Shown piece by piece: positions 23,726-39,300 of a DNA stretch of 64,000 nt. Positions within the stretch are counted from its first letter, which is position 1. Every line of letters starts with the position of its first letter. The notes beneath the pieces are model-generated. The model was not told the origin of the DNA. It ran no database searches and saw nothing but the letters and a program-made list of their open reading frames with translations. The DNA comes from Cheilinus undulatus (lineage: Eukaryota; Chordata; Actinopteri; Labriformes; Labridae), in NCBI RefSeq assembly GCF_018320785.1, contig NC_054867.1, positions 31,189,855 to 31,253,854 on the forward strand, given 5' to 3'. The position numbers and the translations under genes were made by a program.

Positions 23726-26700
23726 GTCGAGTGTTTAGATGGGAGAAGATGGGAGAAAGTCAGCCAAAGATGGCTGAACAGCTTCAGTAATATGGAACCA
23801 CTCTGGTTATTGGGAGTCGGAAAAGGACAAAATAACTTGGCAGAATTTGTTGAAAAGGCAACCCACTGACTTTATCATTAACCATTTGAATTGACACACA
23901 AAGTGGTAAACACAATAATCTTAATATCAATCAAATTAACAGTAATGGTGATTTCTGCTATGAACGAGCGGACCTACACATCGTATCATGGATTAAGAAT
24001 TATAACATCCCTAGTTTATTTGCTGTAAAAGAATCCACCAGAACCTATTTGAAGTGTGACTAAGTGCTGATATATAAAAAAGGTGGTGGAAACATAACTG
24101 TGAAAACTGCAACAGAACTAAAGTGAAAAGTTATTTCTAATGAGCTAGCGACAGAAAACCTTCAGTTTTGAGCTCCTTTTGCTTTCACACCTGGTGCTTT
24201 TAGTGACAATGCTGATTCTGCCTGTCACTTGTGTTTTGAGTTTGACACTGAATGTCTAAATGCTCAGTAGTTCTTCTAACAGATTTGTAAAAAAAAAAAG
24301 AAAGAAAGAAAAAAAGAAAGATAAATGCTAAGACTCAAGACCCCGTCGTGTTTTATATTTAAGGCTAAAAATCAAAGAACACAGTCCGAATCCATGTCCC
24401 AGCCCCTGTGTTATCCAAGGCTAACATGAAAGTACATTCATTTAGTTAAAACTAAACAAAAAAGGAAATCAGGAAGTTCAACATAAATTTGTGTCCCCCA
24501 GCATTAATGCAGGGGTGTATTCATCATCATGATAGTCACTGAAATAATGATCCATCTCTCTACAACCAAAGTCTACACACTGCACAGTATTGACTTGTAA
24601 TATAAACAATGATAATGACAGCTATTTACAAAGTATCAACATGTTCACTTCATAGTATGACGCATAATATTCTTTCAACAGGGGATGCTACAATGTCTAT
24701 CAAATCTCTAAAGACTAAAATATCCCCCGAAAGCCTAAAACTTCTGTCGTTAAAGGTAAGCTTTGAAAGATTTTCTCTTAATATTTTTTACAAATATCAA
24801 CACCACATTCTGAAGCTGCTGTTACTCGTTGTTGTGGTATGTAGCTGTCCAGTTTAGTCTGACAGAAAAGGAGACTGTGCTTAAGAAAAGAACCAGTAAT
24901 TTAGCATTCAGAAGGTGTAAAAGTAACCTCAATTTTGGTTTGCACGCAGCTGTTTCACAGCAATTTGCCAAGAAATAATCAAACATCCTCTTTGACCTAA
25001 AATCAGAAGAAATTAAACTAACAGCACAGAGAGGTCTGGGTTGAAAGTGTAGGAGAGACCATGCACAGAAAAAAATGCAAAACTCTGGTCCCCTTTATGT
25101 CAAGGGTGTGTTCCCACTATGCGGAATCTCCTGGTGAATAACTCTCAGATATTCACCACAAGGATTTTTGTTGCTCAGACTTTGTACAGTTCAAACTGAT
25201 GCCTATGTGTGTGTGAGAGAGAGTGTGTATGACCTTTAATGAGATCATTAGGAATGGGAATTCAGTTTGTTTCACTCATTTTTAGGTAAACAATAGAAAC
25301 TATTTTCTTGTTAGAGTAATAGTTCTTTTTTTCAGAGCAGCAGTATGAGGTACTTGTCAATAGTACGTAAAATCAGTCACAGGAGATGTGGCCTTCAACT
25401 CTGCCCCTTTGAAAAGAAACCTGCAGATCCATAAACAGCATGTAACTTGGGTAAACATAAGGCCAAAGACTCAATGAGCAGATCAGTGTGCTTCAGATGG
25501 AGGAACATCTATGTGTTGCAGTGCAGAATAGTGCCAAACAATGAGGCTTTCTTAAGTAAAAGTAAAGCTAGGAATCTTCACTAAAAGCATTCGTTCCAAT
25601 TCCTTTTAATGGTTAAATTTTTTTTACTTGACAGACCAGACAGACTATATCACATGTCAAATGCAACAGCCCATACACAGTTTTTGGGGAGGGATTGGAA
25701 GAAGGTTCTATCTGTCATTCATAACAGGCCAATCAGCAACAAAACGTATGACTTAGTGGGCATGCGCCGCCCCTGGTAACAAACCACATAACAGAAAGTC
25801 AACAGGCAGCCGTTATCATTATTTACCATCAGTGGAGTCAGTCGCTAAATCAAAAGCTTGCTGAGGCTCTTCTCTAGCAGCAGGGGTTCCCAAAATCTTC
25901 AGCCCGTAACCATCAAAACAACAGTGCTAGAGACTGTGGACCCCCAGCTTCCCTGGATGTGTTTAAAGTGTACGATGTTGCACAAGGCAATATGTGCAAA
26001 TTCACATCTTAGGGGGCTTTGTCGTTTGACTTATCTTTAAGTAAATATCACACTTATTAACTGTTTTATATCAAACTGAACTCATATCACAATATTTTTT
26101 ACAGTAATGGGAAAAACGGTACTGCTATAAATCATTTTAAATTTCTTTTTGTTTATTGGAAAGCATCCCATGACCCTCTTTGATTGTCTTGCAGGCCCCT
26201 ACTGCTCTGAAGCATAAAATCTCTTCCACCTAGAAAAGCCTACAGCGCAGTTCTTTGCTCTTCTTTAAATACAGAAATGTTTTCCAGTTTTGAGAAAACC
26301 ATTACTCTAACTGCATCCACATTCATCTCTTCGTCAGTTGCCATTGTTTACAGGCTTGCAGTACAACTAAAATGGACCTGTTCAAACGATGCTGATTGGT
26401 TCTCTGACAGGGAACAAGTGTAGCGTGAAGCTTTGCAGCATGGATCTGCCTGATAACAAGGCCAGGAGTCTGGCCAATCCATCAGATTTGACAGAGTAAT
26501 TTTTTTCTCAAATGAGCTAAATTACATGGCACCAATAGCCACGTTTTATAGCCTGACTTCCCTGCTAGCACTCCGATGGGTTCCCACTACAGAGGCAAGA
26601 CTGATTGGCCGCAGAGTACCTCATACAACTGCACTTTGAATAAAAGAACTACAGCTTTAAACAACCAGATCAAATGCATCAATATTTTTACCAACTCAAA

Positions 26701-27369
26701 TTCACATCATAATTGAAGTTGATTTGAAAATTAATTAAAAAATTAATAAATTCATAAATCTATTGTTACATTTTCATGTATTTATTTTGATCTTTCTAAA
26801 CATCACAACACATCTGATGATCAGTCATCAGTTTATCTCGTAATAGGTTCTAACTTTGGCCAGATGTTTAGCGTGTCAGGACTTTTCAAAACCTTTGAAA
26901 ATAGCAAACTTTTCTAATTTTACCGATTGGTGGCATTGAAAAGTCTGATATTATTAGATAAGTTTAGATCTTCAGTAATATTTCTAACTATAAGCTGCAG
27001 TGAGAAAAAGACAGACAGAGAGAGCACTGTCTTAAAAGCACAAATACATTAGCTACTAAAATGCTGCCCATGTATATGTGCAATTTTGGCAGTGTGCAGT
27101 AGTTCGCCTGCATTTTTTGGCAACTCCAAATAAAAGTGACTCCATATTAGGTAACTGTGATATTTTTTTTTAAATGGTACAGAATCAAAAATCAATATCT
27201 TCTGATTTATCTAGGATGTTATTAAAATTTTAAAATCTGGTATTGTAATGACTCTTGTAGACTTAGAAACGGACTGTATCTTCATATGTAAATATTTGTC
27301 ATTCCCATCCCTAATGTCCCTTTTTAACAATGACTGATGAAATTATGTCAAACTACCTTTTTTGAGCCC

Positions 27370-30300
27370 CTACTGTCCTGTCACCTCTATCACGTCATCG
27401 TCAGAACTACTGCTGCCATTATCTGTGCTCGGATGTCTGTCCGGCTGCGTCAGAGCCGCCCCCAACAGGCTGGAGGTTGGATTGTTGAAATGGGAGAGGA
27501 AGCTTGATGTGCTAGAGCTGGAGTTTGGTGTCTGGAATCCCCCTGACCCTGAGAGTAAGGGGGTGGAGAACATCCTGGGCTCTGAGAGCAGAGACTGACT
27601 GTAGTTGAGAGGGAAGCCTGATGAAAGCAGGCCCGCCATGTTGGGGTTCATCAAGTATGGAGGCAGAGAACTGGACACCAGGGAGGAGGAAGTTGCTGTT
27701 GATGGTGATGATGACATGGAGACAGTGGTGGAGGCAGATGAGAAAACAGCAGGCAGAGAGGAAGAGGAGGGGCTTGGGAGGTGTCCGTTTCCTGTGGACG
27801 ACTGTCTAAGCAGGTCTGAACCTGCAGAGGGGAACATGGTCTGTAAGTCAGCCAGTGCTTGTCCTGGTGTCTGAAGGAATGATGATCCACCCATCAGGAG
27901 AGGGTGACCCATGTGCCCAAGGTTTCCCATTAAAGGGGGGGAGTTCAAACCCACAGGAGGGAAACTGAGACTGCTGGAACCCAGTGACAGTCCGGGGAAA
28001 CGTGCCGCAGTGTTGCGTTTGCCTCCTGTCTGTGCGATCCCTTGGCTGTCAGTACTTCTGCGTTTGCTGCCGCGCATCTCTAAAGCCGAGCTCAGGAGGT
28101 CGTCGCCGAGCTGCCTGCTGATATCACCAGTCTGACTGTTTTGTGAGCTTCCCCCGTTGCCTGCTGATGCTGCTGACATGTCTGAGGGTGATGGCAATCC
28201 AGCATTTGCCTCACCGGTAGATGAAGTGTAGCGGCTGATCTCTCTGAGGATCTCAGAGCTCAGGGGAGAGGAGGACCGCTGCTCGCCATTGGGTGAAAGC
28301 CGACGTTGATCCACAGGAGAAGAGCAGCCATTACTGATGGGATGGATCAGGGAGCCTGGAGTGTCTATGGAGAAGGAAACATGGTGTAATTTATTTTCCT
28401 TGGAATATCATTTACTGTAAAAGGGTTGATGTAGAAGCTCTTTAACCGAAATGATATTTTTAATGCTAAAATATAATTAGCATTGTTATCCATGAATTTT
28501 CAAATTTACTGATTTACAAAAAAACAGAAAAAATGGTAAAGCACATTATTATTTATTGATTAATATGTCAAATTATAGGTGTTTACTTGCATTCCTGAAC
28601 AGAAAAATTAGTTTGAGTGGTTGAATGTTATGCTTGATTAATTTCTGACTTCTCAGAGAAGCCCAGTGAGCCAGCTCAAATTTGGTTGAATTCAGTTTGA
28701 AATCCCTCATTCCTGTTCAAAATGGTAAAATGTGGCGAGCTCACTGAAAATGCAAGAGTCTGCATTAAAGCACTTCATGATGCTGGGTGGTCTCTGAGAC
28801 AGGTGGTCTAATAAATTTGTTAAGCACTGTATACCAGGTGGTGCTACAGAGGTTGACTATCTTGTAGCACTGAACAAAAACCAGTAGCACAATATATAAA
28901 ATGTTTGTTTACATCTCTAAAACCAACATTCTACCAAAATATATGCTCAGAAAGTGAAAGTACTTGAAAAACAAAACCAAAACAGACTAAAACACAGCTC
29001 TGAGTTAATGTCTAACAAAGCAAACAGCCAATCATTGTTAAGAATTTTGGGGTGCAGCAGAGAAGAGAGAGGCTGACTGTTCATCTCCACATTCAGACAC
29101 AAAACATGCAAACTGCTGGAAGCTGACTAACTTTATAGAAGTGTTGGTGCTTGAAGGTGATTAGAGCAATATGATTTGGAAATCAGACCTTGAGATAGAT
29201 CAGACAGAGAAGCAGATGAGCTCCATTTATGCTGCTATTTGCTGCTGTCATCCTTTTATTGTTCATTTTTTTGAACTTTAGGCAGGACCAACAGACAACT
29301 GAAGTCTTTTTCTGTGTTCATCCTATTTACTTAAACTTTAGAATGTGTTCTAGAGACTCAAGTATGTTTCTTTGTTCATCTTTTAACTGTGTTTCAAGGA
29401 CTGGCGTGTTCGGTCAATGCATTTTTATATTGATATTGATATTGGCTAAATTTAATTGGTAAATATCACCGTATTATATAAACCCCAATATTGTTAATCC
29501 TAGTAAAACTAAGAAAAAGAGTAAAGTAAAAGTTTTTTGTTCTTATGTGGGCCTTTCTAATGGATTTCTTGCAGGCCAATTCAAAAGAACCACGGGCCAC
29601 AGTTGGCCCACAGGCCATAGTTTGGACACCCCTTCTATATTAACTGATACTCAAATTAAAAGGGAAAATATTTGTTACATTATTAGAAATTCATTAAACA
29701 CTGTTAGAGTTTGGTCCATATTGTACTATCACACTGGAGTCTGATGTATATCGAGCTGATGTAAATGAATAAATCCCTCTTTTCTCTCTAACACAGTGTA
29801 ATGATAACATCAGTACTACAGGAGTTAAATGGTAATTAAATCAAAAATCTATCACCAAATCGTGTCTTTACCCTGACAATACACACAAAGTTTATGCAGT
29901 GTTGAATGTACTGATCTACTTCTTCGTGCTCCTGTCACTCTCTCTCCCTCGTCTCTCCCTTATACACTGCTGTCTGTCCATATCATATCAGACCATATCA
30001 GTGCGTATTAGCTTGTTAACCAAACAGCAGCAGCTACGATATTAGTGAAGGGAAAATTCATCGTTTTATACATTAACCTTTAATCAGAAGTTTGCGCAGA
30101 CTGAGGACTCTGTCCTCTCACTGACAGCCACGTGCGTAATTGGAGGATGAGTAAAACGGTGAATTAACCTAGCAGATACTCGTTTTTAACATTGTCCAGC
30201 CTACCTTTCTTAATCAAAAACTTGGGATTAAAGCAGCGCTCCTCTTAAACATAACAACCACCTGCACTGCCTGTGTTTTTGTGGCAACAAGTAAAGCTGC

Positions 30301-33300
30301 GTGCATGGCATGCACACACCTCTCACCTTGTCATCGCACCTGTGCTATGAGGAGTGTCAACCTCGTAGCGCAGGAAGGAGGGGGAGCGGGGATATAACGC
30401 TATAGGTTCGGCAGACCCGTTATTCTCCGCTACTCTGCATAATTGGTTGAAACTGGTTAACCACGCTGCTGCATCGTGCTGTCAGACATGAGTACGACGG
30501 TGCACATTTCCCACAGAACTCACATGTCCACAGCTTTTTGTAAAGCTTAGAGAGGCAAGTCGTACCAGCGTTTTTATATGTCAAATTGCATACCTGCTGT
30601 GCAAAATGTGGAAAGGTTGACAGGTCTGCAATACTCAAAATGTTCTGCAATACAGAACAAATACTGACAAAACAACAAGGTAATTTCCCATAGTGACTGA
30701 TGATGTTGTAGGCTGCTTTATTTGCCCTCCCCAAATTAAACCAAGGAAAGAGGTGAACAACTTTCTAACGGTCTAAATCCAAAATTCAGTCACACATAGA
30801 TCTCAGTGTTTTCACATGTTTACAGCAACCTTATTCCAACATACCGTAGTTGGTTAAGACAACATTTTGGATTTCACTTTACAGGAACTTTAAACCTGAT
30901 AGAAAACATGGCCTCTTTCATTAAGCACACTTAAACACTCTTGTGTTATAAATCGGAACTCCAGTGCCAACACTATGTATGCTATAGATGCAATAAAATG
31001 TTGCACAGCAATAAATAAATATAAACTTGTACCTCTTAAAGCTGCTGAGCCCCCCATTGTCGGTCTGCTGATCTTTCCTGATCGAATAGCAAATATTCTT
31101 CCATCATTGGTCCGTATGTATGTACCTGGGTAAGAGAAAACAACAATTGATGCAATTGTATTTCATGCAGAGAGCAAATATTGTGTTGCTGTTACTACCT
31201 TTCGATCCTCTTATCACATGGATGCTCTCTCCTGCACTGATTCGAGCTTGAACGTCTGTTGTGCTGTTAGCACCTGGGATTACAATATCTGTAGGCACAG
31301 ACAAGTTGGTTCAGGTTAATATAGGAATAACTTTCTTCAATTCTATTATAAGATCTATCCTAAATATCTATACACAATATTTTGGTTGGTTTCTACTTTA
31401 TTCATTCAAGCTTTACAAATGTTACATACAGTACTGTGCATAATTTTTAGGCATGTTTGGGAAAAAAACTGAGGCCACAGTAGGGCGCAGATGTGGCGAG
31501 TAAGCTGCTTAAGGGAACAATCGGGTATAAAGGAGGATTAACACAACCCAGGTAGTGCTCTGGATGTCCTTGCATCTTACTAGGGGCATGAGAAAATAAA
31601 CTGTTAAAAAAAACAACAGAGTCCACACCTTTATGTCAGAGTAGGGCGTGGAGGGGGTGAGTAAGCATGGCCTAGGGAACTATCTGGGCTGCTAATAAGG
31701 TTGCCATGAACCCCTGATTGTGCTGTTCCAGGGGGCTGAAAAATGCCAGTGGACTCTGGGTGTATTACTAGTGGTGAAAAGGTCAAGACAAATGAAATAC
31801 TGTTGACGTTTACCTTGGCTGCCAAGTGACAAACGCATGTTGACACAAACACAGTATCTGGTAGACTGAACTAAGGCTAAAGAATTAAAAAAATATATAA
31901 AATTTTGATTATTCTGACTCATTGCAAATTCCCTGATTTCAAGCAATTGCCCAACCCTAGTAGATTTTGGATGCCCTATCCTATGTCTCAAAGCCTGAGT
32001 TGTGGCATGTAGGGCTCTATAAATAAATCCTTAGTGCCCTACATGCCTAAATGTATGTACATGACTGTATACATCCTCATTACCAGTTGTGGTGACGATC
32101 CTCTGCACATAAACGCCGGCTTTCTGCAGAAAGTTGACGGGCAGGCTGCCTGTAGAGCTGGAGACACCAATGCCCATGCCAACCTGCCGAGGCATCATGG
32201 GGATTGGAGTTGACTGGATGGGCCTGACACTTGCCACAGGCTTGTCATCAGGCCGCACCATGGGACGCCTGAGAAAACAAGAGCTGAGCTCAGAACTAGC
32301 ATAGTCATGACAGCCTGTCTCCACTTTTGGAGATTTCAAATAAACAGAAAAGAAACTGTGGAACTACAATACAAACAAACTAATAAACTTGATTTCCTTT
32401 TTTTGGGGTTGTCATTTTTCCAGTTAGCTTGTGAGACAATCACTTAAAGGGTTTATATCCTAATAGATCTCCCTGTATTTTGGAGGACAGAACTGTGCTG
32501 TCAAGAAAGCTGACTATTTGTGGTTGTAGCTTTAGAATTAAGCAAAACGGGAACAAACCCATAGCATTTGTTAGCCTTTATGTAAGCAATCAAACATCCA
32601 ACATGCAGAGTGACACTCACCATCCACGCTGGTTGAACGCTGGTATGTTTGTCAGTGCCTGGTCACTGGTAGGGTAATAAGGAGCATAGGATGTTCGGGT
32701 GTAGGGCACAGACGCTCGTTTTTCATCCTCATAGCTCTTCTTGGCTGCTCTCTTCTCTGCCTTAGTCAGTTTAGACTCCTTACGGTCCACCAGCAGGGAC
32801 TCATGTTGGAAAGGTTGCTAATGGAAGGGGAATTTATTTCCAAAAAGTGGCAATGGATCAGTTTTAAGTAAGTTAAAAAAAAACTTTCAAACATTAAATC
32901 TGCAAAATGTGTCAAGGCTCAAACGTAACACTGAGCACGCTGTACCTTGGTGACGAGATGTGGGTAAAGCTGACAAGCTTGTTGCATCACTGTTTCAAAG
33001 TCTGCTCTGGATGCTCGAGAGATTTGCTCAGGTTCCTCCTCCACAAAATGAAGCAGTGACTCCACTTCTTTACGAGTGAAATTCAGCACCGGGTTCAAAT
33101 CGTCAACCACACGGTCTTCAAACACACACAAAGAATCGTAAGGCTGGTAATGGTTCAGATACACATTAATAACTGCCCACATTATATCTGGTTTTGTTAG
33201 TTGCTGTAACAGCTGAACAGGAGGGATAAGAAATGTATAAAACACACAATACAGATGAAATTTTTGACAAACAAATGGCCTGTATGAACAACAGTCCTAC

Positions 33301-36300
33301 CAGACATCCCCTGTTTGGAGACTTGTCTGTCATAGATCTTTTTCTCCAGGGTGAAATCGCAGACCAGCCGGTAAATGTAGCAGGGTTTCCTCTGACCATA
33401 GCGGTACACCCTGCACACCGCCTGGGCATCATGACACGGGTTCCAGGAGGCATCAAACACAACAACGCGGTTAGCCCCTATAAGATTCACCCCCAAGCAC
33501 CCAGCTCTGAAAGAAAGACAGCAAAATCACTTAGCAACTTCCATCTCTGTCCTTGGAGTGTAAATCAAAGTTTTAAGAATGTGGGACGGTGAACACTACC
33601 TTGTAGAGAGCAGGAAGACCCATGTCGCCGTATTCTCTGGGTCATTAAACTGGTTGATAAGTCGCTCTCTTTCTGATGCAGATGTACTCCCATCCAGTCC
33701 TTTAAACAGAAAGAAAGACATCATGTTTAACACTTAACTTGAGAAAAGCATATGAATAATACAAGAGATCATTATCAGTGATTGACTGAAGTCACTCTCT
33801 TTGGAGATCAGTACAATGTTGAATCTCTAACTATCCCTTGGGCAGATACAGTGCGTACTTTGTATAAAAACTAAAGTTTCAAACATCTTTGACAAATTGC
33901 AAATAGATTTCTCCCAAATAGATTTCTCCTGAGTGTGAACTTGCTGTGAAAAGGATGAAATGGGAAACCTTGAGAAATTACAGTTGAGAAAAAAATCAAT
34001 AGAGACCATCACAGCTTTGAGTTTTCAGCGTGATAACCACTCTTTCTGTAGCTGAAGTTGGGAGGAGAGCACAGATTGGATGACTCACTGTAGTAATTGA
34101 GGTTGCGAACCCAGTTTTGGCTCTGGGCATCGGAGGAGGCGATGCCTGGCGGCATGGCTCTCTTTGATAAGAAGTCTTCAATGACTGACAAGGTGGACAA
34201 GCTTTGACTGGAGGGTAAACAGGACAAACAGGGAATAAAGAGAGAGGAAAGTGAGTGTGCTTCAGTATAAAATAAATAGGATTCAGCAGGATAAGGGATT
34301 GTTATGTGCCACACTTTCTATATTATAACACCATATCCTATTGCATCATGTCATATTCATGCTATAATTATAAGTGTTCTAATAACTTTACATCAGCTTG
34401 GCATCATATATGTTTATAATGCATTATTTATATTAATATTGCACATTCAGAGCATAGGCCCATACTGATACTGTTTATGCTCATACACTACTCAGTTCTA
34501 CCCGCTAGGCACTACTGTGTCCTTTTAAATGTCATAATGTAAAGTGCTACAACAATCCAGTTTCCCTGCAGGAATTATTAACTTACTCCCTCTCTGCCTC
34601 TCTTTCTGTCTACACATTATTTGTAAGGATTTAAACAACCGGTAGTGGTGTTTTCCTGTAAGTTTTCACTCTGACATGCAAACTCACAAGCTTAACAAAG
34701 GTTAACTCAAAAGGAGAAGAAAAATCTCAGAGAAATGCAGAAGGATTAAAATCTGAATTTCCAACAACTGTTAAAAGCTCATAAAGCTCCAAATAATTCT
34801 GATTAATTGGCTGAAGCTTGCTCTACATCTGCTCTAAGCTGTTTTAGACTGAATTTGTGTTTAATATGGTGCATGGTGGGGCAGAGGACTCACCTAAAGA
34901 CCAAAATCTTGTCTCTTCTTCTCACACTTTCATCAATCAAATGGAAAAGCAGAACCATCTTGGCTGAGTTCTCCAGGACTCCAATTTGGTAGTTTACCAT
35001 GGTGTCCTTTGCCTGAGACAGGGAATAGTAAGAGGAAAAGATCTCTGCACACTGTATTTGAAATTTAACAAGTGTGTGCCGCACTTTACTTGTGCAGCAC
35101 ACACTTGTGAATTTTTAACTAGATTTCTGAAAGCAGATTTGTCAGATCTATATAATTCTGAACCAATAAAATCAATTGAGATTCTCTACTTAACCAGCAG
35201 AGGGAACTATATGCTTCTGGCTTTTCTTTCTAGGTACCAAATACTGCAGAGGAGGGATACATGGATGATTTTATAACAAAAAAACTATAAATGACAAAGT
35301 ATTTCATATATATACGCCAAGAAAATTTCTTTAATGAAAATCAACAAATTTTGGCAGTATTGGCTGTTTTTAAACCCAGAACTGCCACACACATCAAATA
35401 GTTGAGTGAATCATTACATCTACATATTTACATTGCAATTTTTCTTATTTTGCATAATTTGCTTTGATAGCCTGCTGCTGTAATGCCATAGTTTCCCAGT
35501 TAGGGATCATTGCAGTCCAGCAGCACAAAATGGTCCTGCACTTGAGCAGGGGCGCAGTGCACCTTCCTGGCGTCAAAGCCTGCTGTGGTGACATCACAGC
35601 AGTTTGTCATCACAGCAACTGCTGCACCAAACTTCGAAATATCTGCCAAATTACTAATAAAAGAAGAAACTTTTAAGTAGAAACAGTGGACACTTCTTCT
35701 GCTTCTGGCAGAACAAAACAATGCTTACTGAAGAGCAGCTATTTAAGGTTATCGACTCAAAATGCAGCGTCATCAGCTCTAGACACACTGTCAAATGGGT
35801 AGCTCGACTGTGGTGGAAAAGCAAATCTCCTGCCATGGTGGGCCGCAGTGCAGAGTCAAACCAAGTAGAGCCAAGTTGCTCAATGTAATGGAAATAAAGA
35901 TTATTGACTGATCTAACATTTTCATCTTAAAAAGTAGATTATTACAAAATCTAAGGTGTTGGTTAATAGACGATTTCCGCAGAGTAAACAAATCTGAATC
36001 AACTGTTGTTGTGACGTACCCACTCATACGTAATGACTTGATTGGCTCTATCCTGGGAGGGATTGAGCGGTGGCACGTTGTTGACTTTGCTGTTACTGGA
36101 GTCGGCTACTTTGGCTTTGAGGCCAGCACCTGGTGCTGGACAGCGTGGGTTACTAGCTGAAGTGATGTCATCCAAATCCAGGTCCTGCTCGTTGGCCTGG
36201 TTTTCCTTCTGCAGGGCCTCAAAGAGGACATCTGGGTGATTCCAGATCTGCAGGGATCAGAAAAACAAGAGGCTTTCTGATAAGCAAAATCATTAGAAGT

Positions 36301-39300
36301 ATTTAAAAGTAATCTGTAGAAAAATGAGAGGGGTTGAGTTGCAGTTTCAGCCGAACAGCAGGGAAAACAGTCTTACCTTGCAGCATACACAGAAAGCTTT
36401 GAGTGGGTTTAGACCGAGCCAGCCACTATTCCCAGCTTCCCGAAAGCGTTTCATAAACTCAGTATAAAGAGCCCTCTGAATGGGAGAAAGCCGCACCAAG
36501 ATTACATACTCCTCTTTAGTAGGGAGCTGGTCTCGTAGCACATCATGACCTCGCCTATAATCAAGAAAACACAAAGACAGGTAAGCACCATTGAGAAGGG
36601 GAGTCCAGTTTCTGAGTTCTGCAGTGACAAAAAGCTGTACCTCTGGACAAACCCCTCCAGCAGGCTGTGCAGCACATGGCTGCGGTAGCGCATCAAACGC
36701 ACGTCTTGTGGCGTACTGTCCATGCACTGCCCGTTCAGAATGGGACGTTCAAACATGTTGCTGAACTCCTGCCGTGTGCCTAAAAAGTCAGGTCTGACAA
36801 AGTCCACCATGCACCAATATTCAATGAGGTTGTTCTGCAGTGGGTAACCCGTCAGCACCACTCTGCGCCGAGAGCGGATGTTCTTTAGAGCCTGCGACGT
36901 GCTGGCATGGTAGTTCTTGATGCGATGTCCCTCATCACATATCACTACATCCGGGCCGGGCCGTGCTATAGCCTTTTCTATACCTGTGAAGATTAAATTA
37001 AGGCAGAGAAAGTTGAATGAACTGTCAGAAATTGAAAAAAAAAATGTTTGCATTTGTTTCTCTTATATTCTCTAGTGTTTTGTTTTGCTGACCTTTCATG
37101 AGTTCCTGCTGTCTATCTTCTTCATCCAGGTCAATGATGATTGGTCCTGCAGGCTTCTTTGATTTCCTCTTCTTGCCCATCACAAAGCTCTTCTTCATGG
37201 AGAGCAGGCGGTACATCTCGTAACCCATTAGCAGCACCCCACCGTCTCTGGACCAATCCTCTACCACCTTGGCCCTGGCTAAGGTCGTCCTGCGGGTCAC
37301 ACAGTAAGCATTATCAGTTTAAATGTTTGACAATTATCATTGAAAGCTCATGTGAGAAGTTTTTAGCTAGTTTTGAAAAGAGATAATTTAACAGTAATTA
37401 AGCAGAGTGAATATTTCAGTGTAGTTCTTTTGATAAATGAAATAATACTGCAGCGGGGGCAGGTGTAGGAAGAAGCCGCTGAAAGATTACATTAACATTT
37501 TCATCATTAAATACATACTTGTGCTCATCGTTGAGGATGTGAACTTTGAACGTGCGGCCTATGACCAGTGCAGGATCAGTGTCAGGGGAAAGTGCTTCTT
37601 GTGGTGGGAGCCAGAGGTTAAACTCTGTCAGCCAGTTCTGAAGTGTGTTCACCTTTCATGAGGAAACAAAGATGTCACTCAATCCAAATACAATAAAGGC
37701 TTTAAAAACATCTATGTGTTCACAGTATACACTTTGATCACTCACAGGGACAATAGCCAGCACAGTGTGAGCCTCCGTATTCCTCAGCAGGATGTCGATG
37801 AAGGAAATCACCTGCAGAGTCTTCCCTAACCCCATGCTGTGAGCCAGGATGCAGCCAAAACCACTGCTGGTCTTGTACCGGTCTAGAGACTCGATGAGGT
37901 TATCATAGAGAAACCGGATTCCCCCAATCTTAAAATAAGGAGACAAAAGCTTAGTGGGGAAAACTAACATAATGCCTAAATTACCTAAACTACCTTAATT
38001 ACATTCGCTGGGGGAAAATGTGAATGATAAAACTAAAAACACTCTAGGACATGTACTACCTAAGAAATGCTAAGTTATGTGCCTATTCAGTAAAATGAAT
38101 GTGCGTTTGATAATGATAAATATTCTAAAGGTTGTTTTTTTGATATTTAGCCTTCATTCCATTGGGACAGCTTCAGAGAAACAGGAAACATGGGGAGAGA
38201 AAATGGAGAAAGACATGCACCAAACAGTACTGAGACTGGGAATGGATCCTGCAACCAGGGTGTGGAAGAATATAGCTTCTGTATATGATGGCCCGCCAGG
38301 GGTGGACTGGTTATCTGGCATACTGGGCATTTTCCCACTGGGCTGACGTACTTTGGGGCTGGTATCATTTATTTATTTCTTTTTTGCTAAGCACCAGCCC
38401 ATAGAGCAGGGGCGGCCCATCGGTTGTTTTCTTTTAATGACAGTTTACTGGCTCAATCACGTCTCCTAAAGGTCCCTTCACACCCCTACCCTCTCTGCTC
38501 CAGCTTAGAAAGTGAAACTAAAGCGGACAAAACGAACCTAAGCGCCAAAGCGATCAATTGGATATGAAAATAAATGTAAAATGAGAACCAAAAAAAAAAA
38601 AAAACTGCCGGTCAAGATGCGCAGAATTTGTAAAGATCCTGCAGTCCATGCAACAGACAGTCTGATGCTGCATGCAGCTACATGAGGAGGAGGAGCAGGA
38701 GGAGGGGAAGAGGCACAGAGGAGAGGCAGGTGTGTGACAGGTGCATCATGAGCATTAGGAGAGCGAAGCAGTGGGTGAGCGAGCTCTGCAGAGTATCATA
38801 ATAAAAGGCTTATAAAAATAATTAGACTCTGGGTACACTTTATAAAGAAAATTAAAAGAGTTTGTGATTAGGTCTGGAGCTTTTCTGTGATTTGAAGAAT
38901 GAAGAGATGGTTAAATCCTCTCACCATACTGTGAAATTGCTCCATAAAAAAAATAAAATAAATAAAAGCCCTGAATTCAGACTTTATCCCAGACACATAC
39001 AAGTCAACCTGTCTCAGTATTTTCATTAATATTGAGCACTGTTATTTTTGATTGTAGAATAAAATATTACATGTGATTGATTTGCTGTTATGCTGAGATC
39101 AGAGTTACATTTATATGTTAGCCTATTTAGCATATTTTCATTTCTAATTTCTTATATTTTCTGTTTTCATGGGTTTAGAAAAATGGCTAATATAACTGCT
39201 GAATAGTACAGCACTGACTAATGAGATGTTTGGAGTAGAAATATACAGAACCATCAAATATTATTTTAAGCAGAGTAGCTTTTCCTTAAGTATTCAAAAT

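Larger units (their letters stand above)
20597..27369 (-). other. rad54l2: Possible long 3' UTR of rad54l2, containing two hAT elements
   Basis: No other gene is recognisable between cyb561d2 and the rad54l2 stop codon. AATAAA on the minus strand (plus TTTATT at 20597-20602) could end a very long 3' UTR, but many nearer AATAAA matches exist. Most of this 6.8 kb may simply be intergenic. It includes an (AAAG)n tract near 24290-24320 and a CAGGGGTTCCCAAA-type hAT end at about 25880. Confidence 0.22.
28480..31020. other. rad54l2 last intron, with transposon fragments
   Basis: This 2.7-kb intron carries a hAT-type end (29530-29634) and the second copy of the 7345-7450 repeat (30715-30890). No extra exon is visible. 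Confidence 0.5.

Noticed and set aside
27605-27874. Open frames on the plus strand inside the last rad54l2 exon
   Set aside because: Antisense shadows of a Ser-rich coding exon. No family match, and the minus-strand reading ends with the conserved ARIP4 tail.
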